Below, piece by piece: positions 6,796 through 8,407 of a stretch of DNA of 8,407 nt. Position 1 is the first letter of the stretch, and each line of letters starts with the position of its first letter. The translations under genes and the position numbers were made by a program. The DNA comes from DATFKA01 sp042095835 (GTDB lineage: Bacteria > Bacteroidota > Bacteroidia > Chitinophagales > Saprospiraceae). The stretch is from contig JBELML010000194.1 of NCBI GenBank assembly GCA_042095835.1, positions 1-8,407 on the forward strand, written 5' to 3'. The notes beneath the pieces were generated by a model, which was not told the origin of the DNA, did no database searches, and was given only the letters and a program-made list of their open reading frames with translations.

Positions 6796-8316
6796 ATGAT
6801 TACCCAACAAGAATTCACTCAACTAACTTCTCAATGGGATGTAGTACTTCCTCCCTACGAAGTATCAGCAGTCGCCTTCAGTAGAAACCAGGCAGAAACC
6901 TTCAATTGGGGACACACCTTTCTCCAAACTAATCGCATTTATAACAAAACCAAAGGCAAAGGAGTAGCTATTGCTGTACTGGATACAGCAGGAACCTTTG
7001 CCGATCATCCTGATTTAAAGGATAATAGCTTAGAAAACCTTGCCAAAAACTTCACAGATAGTAGAACCGCCGCTGACAAACATGGCCACGGAACGCATTG
7101 TGCAGGTATTGCCGCCGCAACACAAAATGGTTTTGGGCTTATTGGTGCGGCACCAGAGGCGAAACTTATTGCTGTGAAAGTTTTAAATGACAAAGGTGCG
7201 GGTTCTTACTCCTGGATTGCCAAAGGGATAAAGTATATCGCAGACCTAAACATTCCAGGCATTAGCACCAAAGTACTCAGTCTTTCTTTGGGTGGCGGCG
7301 GTGGCTCTAGTAGCCTAAAAGCTGCTATAAAATATGCCATATCAAAGGGCTGTTTTGTCGTAGCAGCCGCTGGTAATAGCTACCGAGGAGAGAACGTCAA
7401 CTCAATGAATTTCCCTGCTCGATATGATGAAGTCATCGCGGTTGGGTCTATCAATAAGCAAAGTCAACCCTCAAGGTTTTCCTCTGCGGGGCCACAATTA
7501 GATGTGGTCGTACCTGGCGAGCAAATCTACTCTACCCATAAAAATAAGGGTTATGCTTTCTTAACTGGTACCTCAATGGCTACGCCTCTAGTAGCCGGAG
7601 TTGTTGCCCTATTGGCTGCCCATCGCAAAGAGATTAAGAATCAAGGGATGATGCATGAGCATTTACGCTCTTCCTCTAAAGATATTTTTAAGGCGGGCTT
7701 TGATAATCGTACCGGTTTTGGCATCCCATTTATTCCACTTGTTTTTGATAGTCCCGTAGATGACGATGATGAACCTGGTACGACTCCACCGCCGCCACCA
7801 AGAACGACTCCCAGTCCGCCACGTACTACTCCAGAACCAGATAACCCAAGTCCTCAACCGCCAAGAAATAAAAGTCGCCAACTGCATTTTGCCATTGATG
7901 GCCCATTCACAGTGGTTTGGCAAACAGAAAACAGCAATAGTCTTGCTATAGGTGCCCAAGTAGAGCCTATTGCGGAAGAAGAAGGGCTAGCAGTCACCTT
8001 TAAAGCCCATGAAATTGATCCTAGTAGTTTGGCTACTGCATCGGCCCAAAACCGCCTCACGATCCAACGCATCGAATTCCATATTACCACGAAGTTGAAT
8101 GCAGAACAAGTCTATGATACCATCAAAAGGCATTTTCAAACCTTCTTCACTAATCGGGGTCTGGTACTAGAATCCAATAATGATTTTAATGATGCCATCT
8201 TCTATACTAGGCATTTCTTACAAGTCACTATGGAACGTAGGAACCGACTTCCAATTAAGGTGACCTTCATCCAAGGAAAAGACGCTAGAGGACGGGAAGC
8301 TTATTTGGTACAGTAG
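6796..8316 (+). CDS. Subtilisin-like serine protease (S8 family) with Pro-rich linker and unassigned C-terminal domain
   Basis: This 506-residue protein contains a complete subtilase catalytic domain at about residues 45-310. The triad is D63 in AVLDTAG, H98 in HGHGTHCAGI and S260 in GTSMATPLVAG, with oxyanion-hole N194 in AAAGNS. The N-terminus (MITQQEFTQLTSQWD) has no hydrophobic signal and only about 45 residues before the catalytic domain, too short for a usual I9 prodomain. The protein therefore looks cytoplasmic or exported by an unusual route. Residues 321-360 form a linker that begins VDDDDEPG and continues with PPPPPRTTPSPPRTTPEP. Residues 361-506 form a separate domain with alternating strands and helices (for example IQRIEFHITTKLNAEQVYDTIKRHFQTFF at about 423-451, given here as position only for its hydrophobic pattern) that I do not recognise. 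It lacks the Por-type C-terminal sorting domain of many secreted Bacteroidota proteases. It is divergent from sucC and appears monocistronic. The protease call is very sure; target and trigger are unknown. Confidence 0.95.
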   Translation: MITQQEFTQLTSQWDVVLPPYEVSAVAFSRNQAETFNWGHTFLQTNRIYNKTKGKGVAIAVLDTAGTFADHPDLKDNSLENLAKNFTDSRTAADKHGHGTHCAGIAAATQNGFGLIGAAPEAKLIAVKVLNDKGAGSYSWIAKGIKYIADLNIPGISTKVLSLSLGGGGGSSSLKAAIKYAISKGCFVVAAAGNSYRGENVNSMNFPARYDEVIAVGSINKQSQPSRFSSAGPQLDVVVPGEQIYSTHKNKGYAFLTGTSMATPLVAGVVALLAAHRKEIKNQGMMHEHLRSSSKDIFKAGFDNRTGFGIPFIPLVFDSPVDDDDEPGTTPPPPPRTTPSPPRTTPEPDNPSPQPPRNKSRQLHFAIDGPFTVVWQTENSNSLAIGAQVEPIAEEEGLAVTFKAHEIDPSSLATASAQNRLTIQRIEFHITTKLNAEQVYDTIKRHFQTFFTNRGLVLESNNDFNDAIFYTRHFLQVTMERRNRLPIKVTFIQGKDARGREAYLVQ

Positions 8317-8345
8317 TGGTGATGTGATGATGTTATCTGCTGAGC

Positions 8346-8401
8346 CACATGACACATAGCACATGACAAATAACACCTGGCACCTAGCACCTAGCACATA
8401 A
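8346..8401 (+). repeat. Imperfect 7-bp tandem repeat, eight units, consensus CAC(A/C)T(A/G)(A/G)
   Basis: Eight units run without phase change: CACATGA, CACATAG, CACATGA, CAAATAA, CACCTGG, CACCTAG, CACCTAG, CACATAA. Most units keep CAC-T; variation falls at the fourth position (A or C) and the last two (purines). The first half of the array is the A type and the second mostly the C type. It starts 29 bp after the protease stop codon and may continue past the window edge. A period of seven excludes a simple coding repeat. It resembles in style the intergenic heptanucleotide repeats known from cyanobacteria. Confidence 0.85.
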
Positions 8402-8407
8402 ATAACT

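Noticed and set aside
7663..7959. 98-codon minus-strand frame opposite the protease linker
   Set aside because: It is a shadow of the protease gene: the protein is rich in W, R and S from reading Pro/Thr-rich codons in reverse, and it resembles no family.
8317..8345. GTGGTGATGTGATGATG low-complexity stretch after the protease stop
   Set aside because: It is short, has no regular unit and is out of phase with the heptamer array, so I treat it as a non-repeat spacer.

Overview
The window looks like an ordinary chromosomal segment from a member of the Bacteroidota, most likely of the Saprospiria (Lewinella/Haliscomenobacter-like) group. This is inferred from the protein styles: an ECF sigma factor followed by a large single-pass membrane protein, a SucC of Bacteroidota type, a cytoplasmic-looking subtilase with a Pro-rich linker, AT-rich gene leaders that mostly lack Shine-Dalgarno sequences, and moderate GC. 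No RNA genes, CRISPR array, insertion sequence or prophage gene could be seen.

Layout from left to right. Positions 1-84 hold a terminator-like hairpin. Positions 85-2445 (minus strand) are a two-gene unit: an ECF sigma factor, then 21 nt later a 560-residue membrane protein that probably acts as its regulator or partner. A 154-bp divergent intergenic region with a repeated GTGG(C/T)GA motif separates this unit from a plus-strand membrane-anchored beta-propeller of the strictosidine-synthase/APMAP/SMP-30 group (2600-3667). A group II PLP-dependent decarboxylase follows (3755-5179, plus). It is convergent with sucC (5244-6446, minus), and a strong hairpin lies between them. The 349-bp region 6447-6795 is divergent; it carries a tiny ORF with a perfect AGGAGG site whose ribosome-binding site overlaps an inverted repeat. 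An S8-family serine protease (6796-8316, plus) follows. The last 56 bp before the right end are an eight-unit, 7-bp imperfect tandem repeat that may continue outside the window.

The genes do not form one pathway. The only clear functional pairing is the sigma factor with its membrane partner. sucC is a housekeeping TCA-cycle gene, here without an adjacent sucD. The decarboxylase, propeller and protease are single genes whose substrates the sequence does not reveal. The items most worth a second look are the heptanucleotide repeat, the protease's unassigned C-terminal domain, the sigma factor/membrane-protein pair that lacks a recognisable zinc-finger anti-sigma motif, and the small leader-like ORF upstream of the protease. 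I see no convincing evidence of a wholly new multi-gene system.
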